Assembly: GCF_027000115.1 (NCBI RefSeq) | Contig: NZ_JALTON010000002.1 | Location: 1 to 64,000, forward strand | Direction of reading: 5' to 3' | DNA length: 64,000 nt | Source of the DNA: Thiohalobacter sp. | GTDB lineage: Bacteria > Pseudomonadota > Gammaproteobacteria > Thiohalobacterales > Thiohalobacteraceae | In this document: positions 47,919-56,150 of the stretch, one piece after another | Position numbering within the stretch: the first letter of the stretch is position 1 | How the letters are laid out: every line of letters starts with the position of its first letter | Notes under the pieces: generated by a model | The model's database searches: none | What the model saw: only the letters and a program-made list of their open reading frames with translations | What the model was told of the DNA's origin: nothing | Position numbers and translations under genes: made by a program

Positions 47919-50129
47919 TCAGCGCGCCTTGCGCCGCGCCTCCACCACGTTGGGCAACTGGCTGATCCTGCTCAGCACCCGGCTCAGCGAACCGAGGTCG
48001 CTGATCTCGACCGTGAGCTGCATGTGGGCGGCGTGATCCCGCTTGTCGGTGTGGGTGTTCACCGCCAGCACGTTGATCTTCTCGCCCGCCAGCACCGAGG
48101 TGACGTCGCGCAGCAGCCCGGCGCGGTCGAAGGCCAGGATCTGGATGTCCACCGGATAGGTCTGGCCGCCCCCCTCGCCCCATTCCACCTCGATCAGGCG
48201 ATCGCGGTCCTCGGGCCGCAGACGCAGCATGTTGGGGCAGTCCTGACGATGGATGGTCACCCCCCGGCCCCGGGTGATGTAACCGACGATGGCATCGCTA
48301 GGCAGTGGCCGGCAGCACTGGGCGACATGGGTCAGCAGGTTGCCCACCCCCTGTATCCGAATGCCGCGTTCGCCCTCGCCGCGCCGCCGTCGCGCAGGGG
48401 CAGTGGCCGGGGTTTCCGCAGTTTCGCTACGGGTGAGTTCGCTGGCAGCGCCCACCAGCTGGGCGGAATTGAGATCGCCACTGCCGATGGCCGCGAGCAT
48501 GGCATCCACCTCGGCGAAGCCCAGGCGCTCGGCCAGCCGCTCCCAGGCCAGGCCCTCGATGCCCAGCCGCGACAGTTCGCGCTCCAGCGCGGCGCGACCG
48601 GCAGCGATGTTCTTTTCCTGGTCCTGCTGGCGGAACCAGTGCCGTACCTTGGCGCGTGCCCGCGGCGTGCGCAGGTAGCCGAGATGCGGGCTCAGCCAGT
48701 CGCGGCTGGGCGCGCCCTGGCGGGTGGTCAGCACCTCCACCTGCTCGCCGTTCTGCAGTTCGTAGGTGAGCGGTACGATGCGGCCGTTGACCTTGGCCCC
48801 GCGGCAGCGGTGGCCGATCTCGGTATGGATGTAGTAGGCGAAGTCCAGCGGCGTCGCCCCCTGCGGCAGGTCGACCACCTCGCCGTCGGGCGTGAGCACG
48901 TATACCCGCTCATGACCCGACTCGGCCTTGAAGCGGTCGACGAAATCGGTGGCCGAGGATTCCTCGTCCTTCCACTCCAGCAGCTGCCGCAACCAGGCAA
49001 TCTTCTGCTCGAAGGCGGCATCGAAACGGGCGCCTTCCTTGTAGCGCCAGTGTGCGGCCACGCCCAGCTCGGCATGCTCGTGCATGTCTCGGGTTCGGAT
49101 CTGCACCTCCAGCGTCTTGCCGCCCGGCCCGACCACGGCGGTGTGCAGCGAGCGGTAGTTGTTCTGCTTGGGATTGGCGATGTAGTCGTCGAATTCCTTC
49201 GGGATGTGATGCCACAGACTGTGCACCACGCCCAGCGCCGCATAGCAGTCCGCCACCGACTCGGTGAGGATACGCACCGCCCGCACGTCGAAGATCTGGT
49301 GGAAATCGACGTTCTTGCGCTGCATCTTCTTCCAGATGCTGTAGATGTGCTTGGGGCGCCCGGTGACCTCGGCGCGCACGCCGGCGTGGGCCAGCTCCCG
49401 CTGCAACTGGCGCACCACGCGCTCGATGTAGCGCTCGCGGTCCACACGCTTCTCGTCCAGCCGCGCCGCAATGTCGCGGTAGGTGTCCGGGTCCAGGTAG
49501 CGCAGCGACAGGTCCTCGAGTTCCCACTTCACCTGGCCCATACCCAGCCGGTTGGCCAGCGGCGCGTAGATCTCCAGCGTCTCGCGCGCAATGCGGCGCT
49601 GGCGTTCGCCACTCAGGTACTTGAGGGTGCGCATGTTGTGCAGCCGGTCGGCCAGCTTTATCAGCACCACGCGCACATCCTCGACCATGGCCAGCAGCAG
49701 CTTGCGCACGCTCTCGGCCTGGTCGCGGGCGCGCTCGGAGGCATCGCGGAAGCGGCTCAGGTGACCCATCTTGGTGACGCCGTCAACCAGCCGCGCCACC
49801 ACCTCGCCGAACTCGGCGGCGATGTCGGCGCGTGTCAATTCGGTGTCTTCCAGGGTATCGTGCAAAATGCCGGCAACGATGGCCTCGGCGTCCAGGTGCT
49901 GCTCCTGCAGGATGGCAGCCACCGCCAGGCAGTGCTCGACATAGGGCTCGCCGGAGGCCCGCCGCTGGCCGGCATGGGCGGCCTCGGCACGCTCGATGGC
50001 GCGCGCGATCAGAACCCGTTCCGCGTCGGAGCGGCCCTCGCCCAGACGGGCCAGCCAGTGCCCGCGATCCGCCACCGGCACCAGACCGGTGCTGTCATGC
50101 CTTGCTTCGACCACGGATCGAGTCTCCAT
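47919..50129 (-). CDS. relA: RelA-type (p)ppGpp synthetase with an apparently intact HD domain
   Basis: The 736 residues contain, in order, an HD hydrolase domain, a synthetase domain, a TGS domain (about 400-460) and a C-terminal ACT domain. The synthetase carries EFDD at 312-315, the EXDD signature of RelA-type synthetases rather than RXKD of SpoT types. Unusually for a gammaproteobacterial RelA, the HD residues look intact: Arg57, His66, His90-Asp91, Glu94-Asp95, Asp161 and Asn165. The start overlaps the upstream lipoprotein gene by 121 bp in another frame. No alternative ATG lies nearby, and GTG codons in the first 20 would only shorten the overlap. Confidence 0.93.
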   Translation of the reverse strand: METRSVVEARHDSTGLVPVADRGHWLARLGEGRSDAERVLIARAIERAEAAHAGQRRASGEPYVEHCLAVAAILQEQHLDAEAIVAGILHDTLEDTELTRADIAAEFGEVVARLVDGVTKMGHLSRFRDASERARDQAESVRKLLLAMVEDVRVVLIKLADRLHNMRTLKYLSGERQRRIARETLEIYAPLANRLGMGQVKWELEDLSLRYLDPDTYRDIAARLDEKRVDRERYIERVVRQLQRELAHAGVRAEVTGRPKHIYSIWKKMQRKNVDFHQIFDVRAVRILTESVADCYAALGVVHSLWHHIPKEFDDYIANPKQNNYRSLHTAVVGPGGKTLEVQIRTRDMHEHAELGVAAHWRYKEGARFDAAFEQKIAWLRQLLEWKDEESSATDFVDRFKAESGHERVYVLTPDGEVVDLPQGATPLDFAYYIHTEIGHRCRGAKVNGRIVPLTYELQNGEQVEVLTTRQGAPSRDWLSPHLGYLRTPRARAKVRHWFRQQDQEKNIAAGRAALERELSRLGIEGLAWERLAERLGFAEVDAMLAAIGSGDLNSAQLVGAASELTRSETAETPATAPARRRRGEGERGIRIQGVGNLLTHVAQCCRPLPSDAIVGYITRGRGVTIHRQDCPNMLRLRPEDRDRLIEVEWGEGGGQTYPVDIQILAFDRAGLLRDVTSVLAGEKINVLAVNTHTDKRDHAAHMQLTVEISDLGSLSRVLSRISQLPNVVEARRKAR

Positions 50130-50809
50130 GAGATCGGGCCATTCCCCGCCTCTTCAAAGTGTAGACCGGAAATCGAGGTTTCAAGGTCGGCCCTTGGCAT
50201 CCGGGCCAATGCCTCCGCCAGTCGCCGCTGCCAGTCGGCATGGATTTCTGCCAGCAGGGAACGGAAGGCCGCGACCGTATCGTAGGCCCGCGCCGGAACC
50301 GGCGACGACCAGCGGTCGTAGTCGGCGCGCGCCAGCACCCGATCACTGCGGCTGTCGACCAGCCGCAGCTGCAGATGCAGGTGGGCGCGCGCCTGCGCGC
50401 CGTCGTAGATCTGGTCGAGCGCGGCGATGTGGCCCTGCACCCGGTAGCGGGCGGGCGCGCCCTCCCCCGCCAGTCGCGCCTCCAGCCCGGCGGCGCGCAG
50501 CCAGTGTACCTGGGCCCGCGCCAGCATGAGCGGCGGCGCCTCGTGCCAGTAATGATAGTGGTGACGCACCAGCGCCAGCGGACGGTCGGCCTCGCCGTGC
50601 ACCAGCTCGCGACCGCGATACAGGGGCGAGGCGGTGAAGCGTTCAACCACCACGGCCGGCAGCGCTGCCAGCGCCGGATCGGCCGCCGGCAGTTCCGGAT
50701 CCAGCCGGTAGTAGCGAGTCTCCGGTGCCACGGCCCCGCCGCCGCAGGCCGTCAGCAGCCAGGCACACACCAGCAGCAGCAGGCTTCCCTGTCTCACGCG
50801 CTTCATCAC
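50009..50809 (-). CDS. ABC-type transport auxiliary lipoprotein (PqiC-like)
   Basis: The 266-residue protein has a lipoprotein signal (lipobox LLTAC, Cys22) and the ABC_trans_aux pattern (RYYRLDPELP near the start, VVVERFTASPLYRGRELV, then LLAEIHADWQRRLAEALA). Such lipoproteins are outer-membrane partners of MCE transporters. The start overlaps the MlaD-like gene by ATGA. The last 40 or so codons overlap relA and look unlike the family, so a frameshift or an elongated tail is possible. Confidence 0.82.
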   Translation of the reverse strand: MMKRVRQGSLLLLVCAWLLTACGGGAVAPETRYYRLDPELPAADPALAALPAVVVERFTASPLYRGRELVHGEADRPLALVRHHYHYWHEAPPLMLARAQVHWLRAAGLEARLAGEGAPARYRVQGHIAALDQIYDGAQARAHLHLQLRLVDSRSDRVLARADYDRWSSPVPARAYDTVAAFRSLLAEIHADWQRRLAEALARMPRADLETSISGLHFEEAGNGPISWRLDPWSKQGMTAPVWCRWRIAGTGWPVWARAAPTRNGF

Positions 50810-51747
50810 GGACGCTCCCGGTCGGCCGGCGGCCGGCTGTTGAGCAGCACGCCGGGGTTGCTGCGCAACTGGCGGCTGAACTCGTTCATGTTGCGGCTGG
50901 CGCTCTCCAGGTCGGCCAGCATGCCATCCAGCGAACGCGCGATGCGATCCATGCTCTGGCGTAGGCCGCGCACCGTCTCGCGCACGTCGCCGGCATTGTC
51001 GTTGACCAGGCCCCGGGCTTCGCCGATCAGCGCGGTCAGCTCCTGCTCGGAATTGCGCAGCGTTGCCGACAGGCTGGCCAGATCGGCGGACATGCGCTCG
51101 GCGTTGACCAGGATGTTGTCCACCCGCTGTTCGTTGTCGCCATCCAGTATCCGCGACAGGGTGGCGGCACTGGCATCCAGCCGGCCGACCAGGCTCTCGA
51201 CATCGGCGAGGATGCGCGGCACCCGCTCGCCGAGCGCGCCGCCGACGGTGCCGATCTGCCGGTCGAGGTTCTCCAGCAGCGGCTTGAGCGTGCCGCGGGT
51301 GAGGCCACCGACATCCTCGGCCACCTCGCTCAGAACCGCGAACAGGTCCATGCCAGGGGCGCCCTCGATCTCGGCACCGGGCGGCAGGAATTCGCGTGCC
51401 TTGCCCTCGTCGATGTCGATCACCGTCTCTGCCAGCAGTCCCGAGGCGTGGATGCGCGCCCGGCTGTCCACCGGAATGCGCCAGTCGTCGCGGATGCGCA
51501 GTTCCAGCCGGTAGCGGGTGCCGCTGTCGGTCTGCTGCGGCTCGATGGCACGCACATAGCCGACCTGGAAGCCCTCGTAGGTCACCACCGTGCCGCTGCC
51601 CAGGCCGGCGATGTTGGCATAGCTCACGTAATAGGGTTCGGTGTCGCCCACCCGCCCGGTGATGCGATACAGGGCGACCAGCGCCACCGCCAGCATCAGG
51701 ATCACGAACAGGCCGACGGCCAGGTAATTGATGTTGTCGCGCTTCAT
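50806..51747 (-). CDS. MlaD family (MCE domain) substrate-binding protein
   Basis: The ATG at 51747 lies 5 nt after the ATPase stop and gives 313 residues. It has an N-terminal membrane anchor (about 8-30), an MCE domain (about 38-115, with GLGSGTVVTYEGFQVGYV) and a long helical C-terminus that in the family forms a tunnel or needle. It would carry phospholipid between membranes with the ATPase and permease of the same operon. Confidence 0.93.
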   Translation of the reverse strand: MKRDNINYLAVGLFVILMLAVALVALYRITGRVGDTEPYYVSYANIAGLGSGTVVTYEGFQVGYVRAIEPQQTDSGTRYRLELRIRDDWRIPVDSRARIHASGLLAETVIDIDEGKAREFLPPGAEIEGAPGMDLFAVLSEVAEDVGGLTRGTLKPLLENLDRQIGTVGGALGERVPRILADVESLVGRLDASAATLSRILDGDNEQRVDNILVNAERMSADLASLSATLRNSEQELTALIGEARGLVNDNAGDVRETVRGLRQSMDRIARSLDGMLADLESASRNMNEFSRQLRSNPGVLLNSRPPADRERP

Positions 51748-51752
51748 CGCAC

Positions 51753-52571
51753 TCAGTTCATCCTTGTCAGTCGCTCGAGGTAGGCCTCGGCGTCGATGGC
51801 TTCCGTGTCCGGCGTGCGATTGAGCAGTGCCTGGATGCGTTCGTTGTCGCAATGCCTCAGTTCATCCGGTGTGCCCGTCATCAGGATGCGGCCGCGATCC
51901 AGTACCGTGATGCGGTCGGCGATCTTGAAGGCGCTGTCCAGCTCGTGGGTCACCACCACCATGGTGATGCCCATGGCCTCGCGCAGGCGCAGGATCAGTT
52001 CGTCCAGCTCGGCCGAGACCACCGGGTCGAGACCGGCCGAGGGCTCGTCGAAGAACAGCACCTGCGGATCCATGACGATGGCCCGTGCAAGCGCGGCGCG
52101 CTTGACCATGCCACCCGAGAGCTGGGCCGGCATCAGGTCCTCGAAGCCGGCCAGGTTGACCACTTCCAGCTTCATGCGCGCCATGATGCGCATGGTCTTC
52201 TCGTCCAGCCGGGTGTGCTCACGCAGCGGGAATTCCACGTTCTCGCCCACGGTCATGGAATTGAACAGCGCCCCGCCCTGGAAGGACACGCCGATGCGGC
52301 GTCGCAGTTCGTACATCTCGCGGGCGCTCAGCCTGTGCAGGTCGCGGCCGAACAGGCGGATCTCGCCCGCGCTGGGGCGGTTCAGGCCCAGCAGATGGCG
52401 CAGCAGGGTCGACTTGCCCGAGCCGCTGCCACCCATGATGACGCGGATCTCGCCTGCTTCCACGCGCAGGTCGACCTGGTCCAGAATGCGCCGCTCGCCA
52501 TAGTGGGTAACCAGGCCGCGGACCTCGATCACGGGCTCGGCGGGACGGGATTGGGTGTCGGTCGCCTGCAT
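51753..52571 (-). CDS. MCE-transporter ATP-binding protein (MlaF-like)
   Basis: This is a 272-residue ABC ATPase with Walker A GGSGSGKST, signature LSGGMVKRAALARA, Walker B VLFFDEPSAGLDP and the switch His in VVTHE. The LSGGMVKR form is typical of the MlaF/Ttg2A branch. It lies 7 nt after the permease gene. Confidence 0.95.
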   Translation of the reverse strand: MQATDTQSRPAEPVIEVRGLVTHYGERRILDQVDLRVEAGEIRVIMGGSGSGKSTLLRHLLGLNRPSAGEIRLFGRDLHRLSAREMYELRRRIGVSFQGGALFNSMTVGENVEFPLREHTRLDEKTMRIMARMKLEVVNLAGFEDLMPAQLSGGMVKRAALARAIVMDPQVLFFDEPSAGLDPVVSAELDELILRLREAMGITMVVVTHELDSAFKIADRITVLDRGRILMTGTPDELRHCDNERIQALLNRTPDTEAIDAEAYLERLTRMN

Positions 52572-52578
52572 GCCCGCC

Positions 52579-53367
52579 TCAGCGACTCAGGAAGAAGGTG
52601 AAGATCATGTCGGCGATCACGATGGCGGCGATGCACAGCACCACCGAGCGCGTGGTGAAGCGCCCCAGCCCTTCGGAACCGCCGGTAGCCAGAAAGCCGT
52701 TGATGCAGGCCACCAGCGTGATGAGCACCGCGAACACCAGGCTCTTGGCCAAACCCTGTATGGGATCGTCCAGCACCATGGCGGCAAAGGTCGCATCCCA
52801 GAAGGCACCCAGGCTCATGTGCAACTGGAAGCTGCACAGCAGGCCACCGCCGGTCAGCGCCGCGGCATTGGCAAGCACGGTCAGCGCCGGGAACATGACC
52901 AGCATGGCCACCAGAATGGGCGCGACGAGCTGGCGCACGGGATTGACGCCCAGCACGCGCAGGGCGTCGATTTCCTGCGACATCTGCATGGCGCCGATGC
53001 GCGCCGCGATCGCCGAGCCCGAGCGGCCGGCGACCACGATGCCCACGATCAGCGCGCCGAATTCGCGGGTAATGGACAACGCGAGTCCGGGGATGACCTG
53101 GGACTCGGCGCCGAAATCACGCAGGGTATGGATACCCTGCAGCGCCATCATCACCCCGTTGGCGAAGGCCAGAATCACGACCACCGGGATGGCGCTGACA
53201 CCGATGCGCATCATTTCGGTGGCCACTGCCGAGAGGCGCACCGGCTGCTGCTGCCAGGGGCCCGCGAACAGCCAGTACAGGGATTCGGCCAGCAGCGCCG
53301 AGCCGTAGCCGAATTCCTCCACGCCGTTGACCACCCGGCGCCCGAGGCTTTCCATCGCCGCGCGCAT
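52579..53367 (-). CDS. MCE-transporter permease (MlaE family)
   Basis: The 262-residue integral membrane protein has about five helices and the family motif GAMQMSQEIDALRVLGVNP, the coupling region. It starts 7 nt after the STAS gene. In relatives a STAS domain is often a separate partner (MlaB) or fused to the permease. Confidence 0.94.
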   Translation of the reverse strand: MRAAMESLGRRVVNGVEEFGYGSALLAESLYWLFAGPWQQQPVRLSAVATEMMRIGVSAIPVVVILAFANGVMMALQGIHTLRDFGAESQVIPGLALSITREFGALIVGIVVAGRSGSAIAARIGAMQMSQEIDALRVLGVNPVRQLVAPILVAMLVMFPALTVLANAAALTGGGLLCSFQLHMSLGAFWDATFAAMVLDDPIQGLAKSLVFAVLITLVACINGFLATGGSEGLGRFTTRSVVLCIAAIVIADMIFTFFLSR

Positions 53368-53374
53368 GAGGGTC

Positions 53375-53704
53375 TCAGGCCGCCTGCGGTATTTCCGCCA
53401 GGCTGCGGTAGAGGGTGAACACCTGGTCCAGACGCGCCAGCTTGAGCACGTTCAGCGCTGTGGCGCTGACCCCGACCAGAGCGAACTGCAGGCCGCGCTC
53501 CCGCGCGTGTTGCAGTCCCTCGACCAGACTGGCGACGCCCGAACTGTCGATATAGTCGACGGCAGACAGGTCGACCAGGGTCGGCTGGCCATCGTCCAGA
53601 CAGCCCAGGATCACCGCGCGGGCCTCCGGACTCCGATGCATATCGATCTCGCCGCTGAGCCCCACCACGGCCCAGCCCTTCTCACGGCTCACTGCGTAAC
53701 TCAT
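53375..53704 (-). CDS. STAS domain protein (anti-sigma antagonist or MlaB-like)
   Basis: This 109-residue single STAS domain has the phosphorylation motif YIDSSGVASL near residues 50-59, with Ser at the position that RsbW/SpoIIAB kinases modify. It overlaps the RsbW-type kinase by 23 bp upstream and lies 7 nt before the permease, so it could serve either neighbour or both. An AGAGGG ribosome site precedes the ATG. Confidence 0.9.
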   Translation of the reverse strand: MSYAVSREKGWAVVGLSGEIDMHRSPEARAVILGCLDDGQPTLVDLSAVDYIDSSGVASLVEGLQHARERGLQFALVGVSATALNVLKLARLDQVFTLYRSLAEIPQAA

Positions 53705-54128
53705 GGTTTCCCTCTTGCTGGTACAGGTGAACCTGCATGATCAGGCGATTGCCGGTCCCGCCGGGGTCCGGCCGGTATTCGACGGAGTCCATCAGGCTGC
53801 GCATGAAGTGCACGCCGAGACCACCGGGGCGGACGGTGGCCAGGTCGCGCGGCTGCACGCGGGCCGGGTCCAGCGCGGGCGCCCCGTCCTCGATGCAGAC
53901 CTCCAGCCGGTCGCCATCCAACCCCAGCGTGACCCCGATCCAGCCGGGGCGACCGGCGTAGCCATGCTGGATGACGTTCATGCAGGCTTCGTTGACTGCC
54001 ATCACCACGGCATCGCGCCGGCTTCCCGTCACGCCCGCATCCTCCAGCGCCGCGCGCAATCCGTCGCGGATTCGCTGCAACTCGGCCGGGCTCGCATCGA
54101 AACGACCCGAAAACAGGGTCTCAGCCAC
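53682..54128 (-). CDS. RsbW-type serine kinase / anti-sigma factor
   Basis: I place the start at the GTG at 54128, which overlaps the phosphatase stop by 8 bp (GTGGCTGA) and has a GGGGTGG site upstream; the protein is 148 residues. The GHKL ATPase motifs are present: N box VNEACMNVIQHGY, G1 EDGAPALDP and G2 GGLGVHFM. Kinases of this family bind and phosphorylate a STAS partner and, in the free state, bind a sigma or other target. Confidence 0.88.
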   Translation of the reverse strand: MAETLFSGRFDASPAELQRIRDGLRAALEDAGVTGSRRDAVVMAVNEACMNVIQHGYAGRPGWIGVTLGLDGDRLEVCIEDGAPALDPARVQPRDLATVRPGGLGVHFMRSLMDSVEYRPDPGGTGNRLIMQVHLYQQEGNHELRSEP

Positions 54129-55836
54129 CGTTTCCACCCCGCATGGCGCCGCTGTCGACGACCAGCAGGGTGAGGTCGTCCGCGGCCGATTCCTGACGTC
54201 CCTGGACTCCATGCAGGATCTGATGCAAGCGCCGTTCCAGCGGCGCCCCGGCGTGCTCGCGGATCAGCCGCTTCAGTCCGCCCAGGCCCAGCTCGCCGCC
54301 ACCGGGCTGTCGCGCCTCGGTCACGCCGTCGGTGAACAGATACAGCGCGCCCTCTTCCAGCCGGAATTCGAGATTCTCGTAGCGGCTGTCCGGCAACACG
54401 CCCAGCGGCGGCCCACTGGCCGGCCATTCGCGGAAGGCACCGTCGCCCCGCAATTGCAGCACCGGCAGGTGACCGGCATTGGCCAGCCGGCCGCGCCCGG
54501 TTTCGGGGTCGAAGATGCCCGCCGCCATGGTCACGAACATGCCGCGGATGGCGTTCTCGCTCAGCTCGCGGTTGAGCATGGCCAGCAGCGCCGAGGGATC
54601 GGTGACACCCTTGCCCAGACAGTGGAACAGGCTGCTGGTCTTGGCCATCAGCAGCGCCGCATGCATGCCCTTGCCCGACACATCGGCGATGGCGAAGTAG
54701 CGCCAGCCATCGCGGGCGGTGAAGTGGTCGTAGAAATCGCCGGAAACCTGGCGGGCGGAGAGATTCAGTCCCAGCACACCTTCCTCGGGTGTGCTGCGGC
54801 GCGGCAGCAGCGCGCACTGCACCTCGCGCGCCAGGGCCAGCTCGCGGTCGAGTTCCGCGGCCAGGGCGTCGCGCTCGGCCAGGGTCTGCTGCAGGCGCCA
54901 GGTGAGTTCCTGGAAGCTGAGGTTTTCCTCGGCCAGACGCAGGTTCGCCTCGCGCAGGACTTCCTCCAGCGCCGGTTGGCGGTCGATGCGAAAGCCCAGC
55001 AGGCTGGCCGCCTCGGCAATGGCCTCGCCGACACCGTCCAGCAGGCCGTCGACGGCCTCGGCATCCAGATCGAAGTGTTCGTCCAGTACCTTGCCGCAGC
55101 GCGCATAGACGATGCGCTTGTCGGCCGCGGAAAACACCGCGGCCATCCAGTCCGCGCAGCGCGCCACGCGGCAGAGTTGCCGGATCTCGCCGGACAGTTC
55201 GCCGAACACCGGCGCATGATGATGACCGATGGCCGCGGCCAGATCCTCGGGCAGCCCCCAGGCAGCGGCCAGCGCCTGCCCGGCCTGCTCGTGGGTATGG
55301 CCAAAGAGCTGTCGCTCGAGTTCCAGCCGGTCGTCGGGATTGGCCGCCTCCAGCCGCGCCCATTCGCTCACGCGGTCGGGATACAGGTAGAACAGGACCA
55401 GCAGACCGAAATCCTGCAGCAGGCCGGCAGTGAAGCATTCATCGACGTCCAGTCCCGCAATGTCTGCCAATGCCCGCGCGCAGACCGCACGCCGCAAGGC
55501 AGCCTCCCAGAAGCGGTCCAGGGGCATGCCCGGAATGGCCTCCTTGCGCAGGGCATCGCGCATGGCGATACAGAGCGCGAGGTTGCGCAGGGCGCGTTGA
55601 CCGAGCAGCGCGACCGCGTGGGCGGCGGACCTGACCTGGGAGCGAAAGCCGAAGAAGGCCGAATTGGCCACCCGCAGCAATTCGGCCGTGAGCACCGGGT
55701 CGCGGGTGATGAATTCGCCCAGGCGACGCGCATCGATGTCCGGGCGCGAACAGGCCTGAACGATCTGCAGCGCGGCCTGAGGCGGCGCGGGCAGGTCGGT
55801 GGGGCGCAGCTGGTCGAGGGCGAGGGCTTCTTCCAT
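54121..55836 (-). CDS. HDOD domain-PP2C (SpoIIE/RsbU-type) phosphatase
   Basis: With the ATG at 55836 the protein has 571 residues. An N-terminal HDOD domain (about 10-200; LRVANSAFFGFRSQVRSAAHAVALLG) and a linker coiled coil (about 285-345) precede a PP2C domain with metal-binding Asp in GDFYD, ADVSGKG and DDLTLLV. RsbU-type phosphatases dephosphorylate a STAS protein, here probably the one two genes on. The frame is open upstream to 56349, but that part crosses the divergent gene and the promoter and is not credible. Confidence 0.9.
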   Translation of the reverse strand: MEEALALDQLRPTDLPAPPQAALQIVQACSRPDIDARRLGEFITRDPVLTAELLRVANSAFFGFRSQVRSAAHAVALLGQRALRNLALCIAMRDALRKEAIPGMPLDRFWEAALRRAVCARALADIAGLDVDECFTAGLLQDFGLLVLFYLYPDRVSEWARLEAANPDDRLELERQLFGHTHEQAGQALAAAWGLPEDLAAAIGHHHAPVFGELSGEIRQLCRVARCADWMAAVFSAADKRIVYARCGKVLDEHFDLDAEAVDGLLDGVGEAIAEAASLLGFRIDRQPALEEVLREANLRLAEENLSFQELTWRLQQTLAERDALAAELDRELALAREVQCALLPRRSTPEEGVLGLNLSARQVSGDFYDHFTARDGWRYFAIADVSGKGMHAALLMAKTSSLFHCLGKGVTDPSALLAMLNRELSENAIRGMFVTMAAGIFDPETGRGRLANAGHLPVLQLRGDGAFREWPASGPPLGVLPDSRYENLEFRLEEGALYLFTDGVTEARQPGGGELGLGGLKRLIREHAGAPLERRLHQILHGVQGRQESAADDLTLLVVDSGAMRGGNGG

Positions 55837-56150
55837 GAGCGGTTCTTCGTCGGTCGGCAGCGGCTGCACCCGCTGCCGCCTGAGTGGCAATGCGCGGGCC
55901 GCCCGGCCCGTGCCTTCGGCCGGGTTATCGGCGCCGGGGAGGAATTCTGTACCAGGCCCGCCGCCGGGCGCGCGATGGCGGGCGTCATCCGGATACGCCG
56001 ACAGCAGGCCAGCCGGGTGAACAGGACACATCGGGTTCCCGCTTCGAAAATACAGGGATTTGCGGGCATTTCCTCGTCCCCGTGGTGAAACCCGCGGGTC
56101 GCGGGTAAGCTGAAAATCCTCACGGGCGAGACGCAAGGACCCCAAACCGC
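55837..56150. other. Divergent intergenic region
   Basis: These 314 bases separate the phosphatase gene and the CDP-archaeol-synthase-family gene. Besides the sigma-28 type site, I see GC-rich imperfect repeats (CGGGCCGCCCGGCCCG near 55897) and no gene. Confidence 0.5.
55925..55951 (-). promoter_or_regulatory. Sigma-28 type promoter for the HDOD-PP2C/MCE/relA operon
   Basis: The minus strand has TACAGAAT - 11 nt - GCCGATAA. The -10 is a perfect 8-base FliA match and spacing is exact; the -35 matches TAAAGTTT at 5 of 8. It lies about 90 nt before the phosphatase ATG. Confidence 0.62.
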
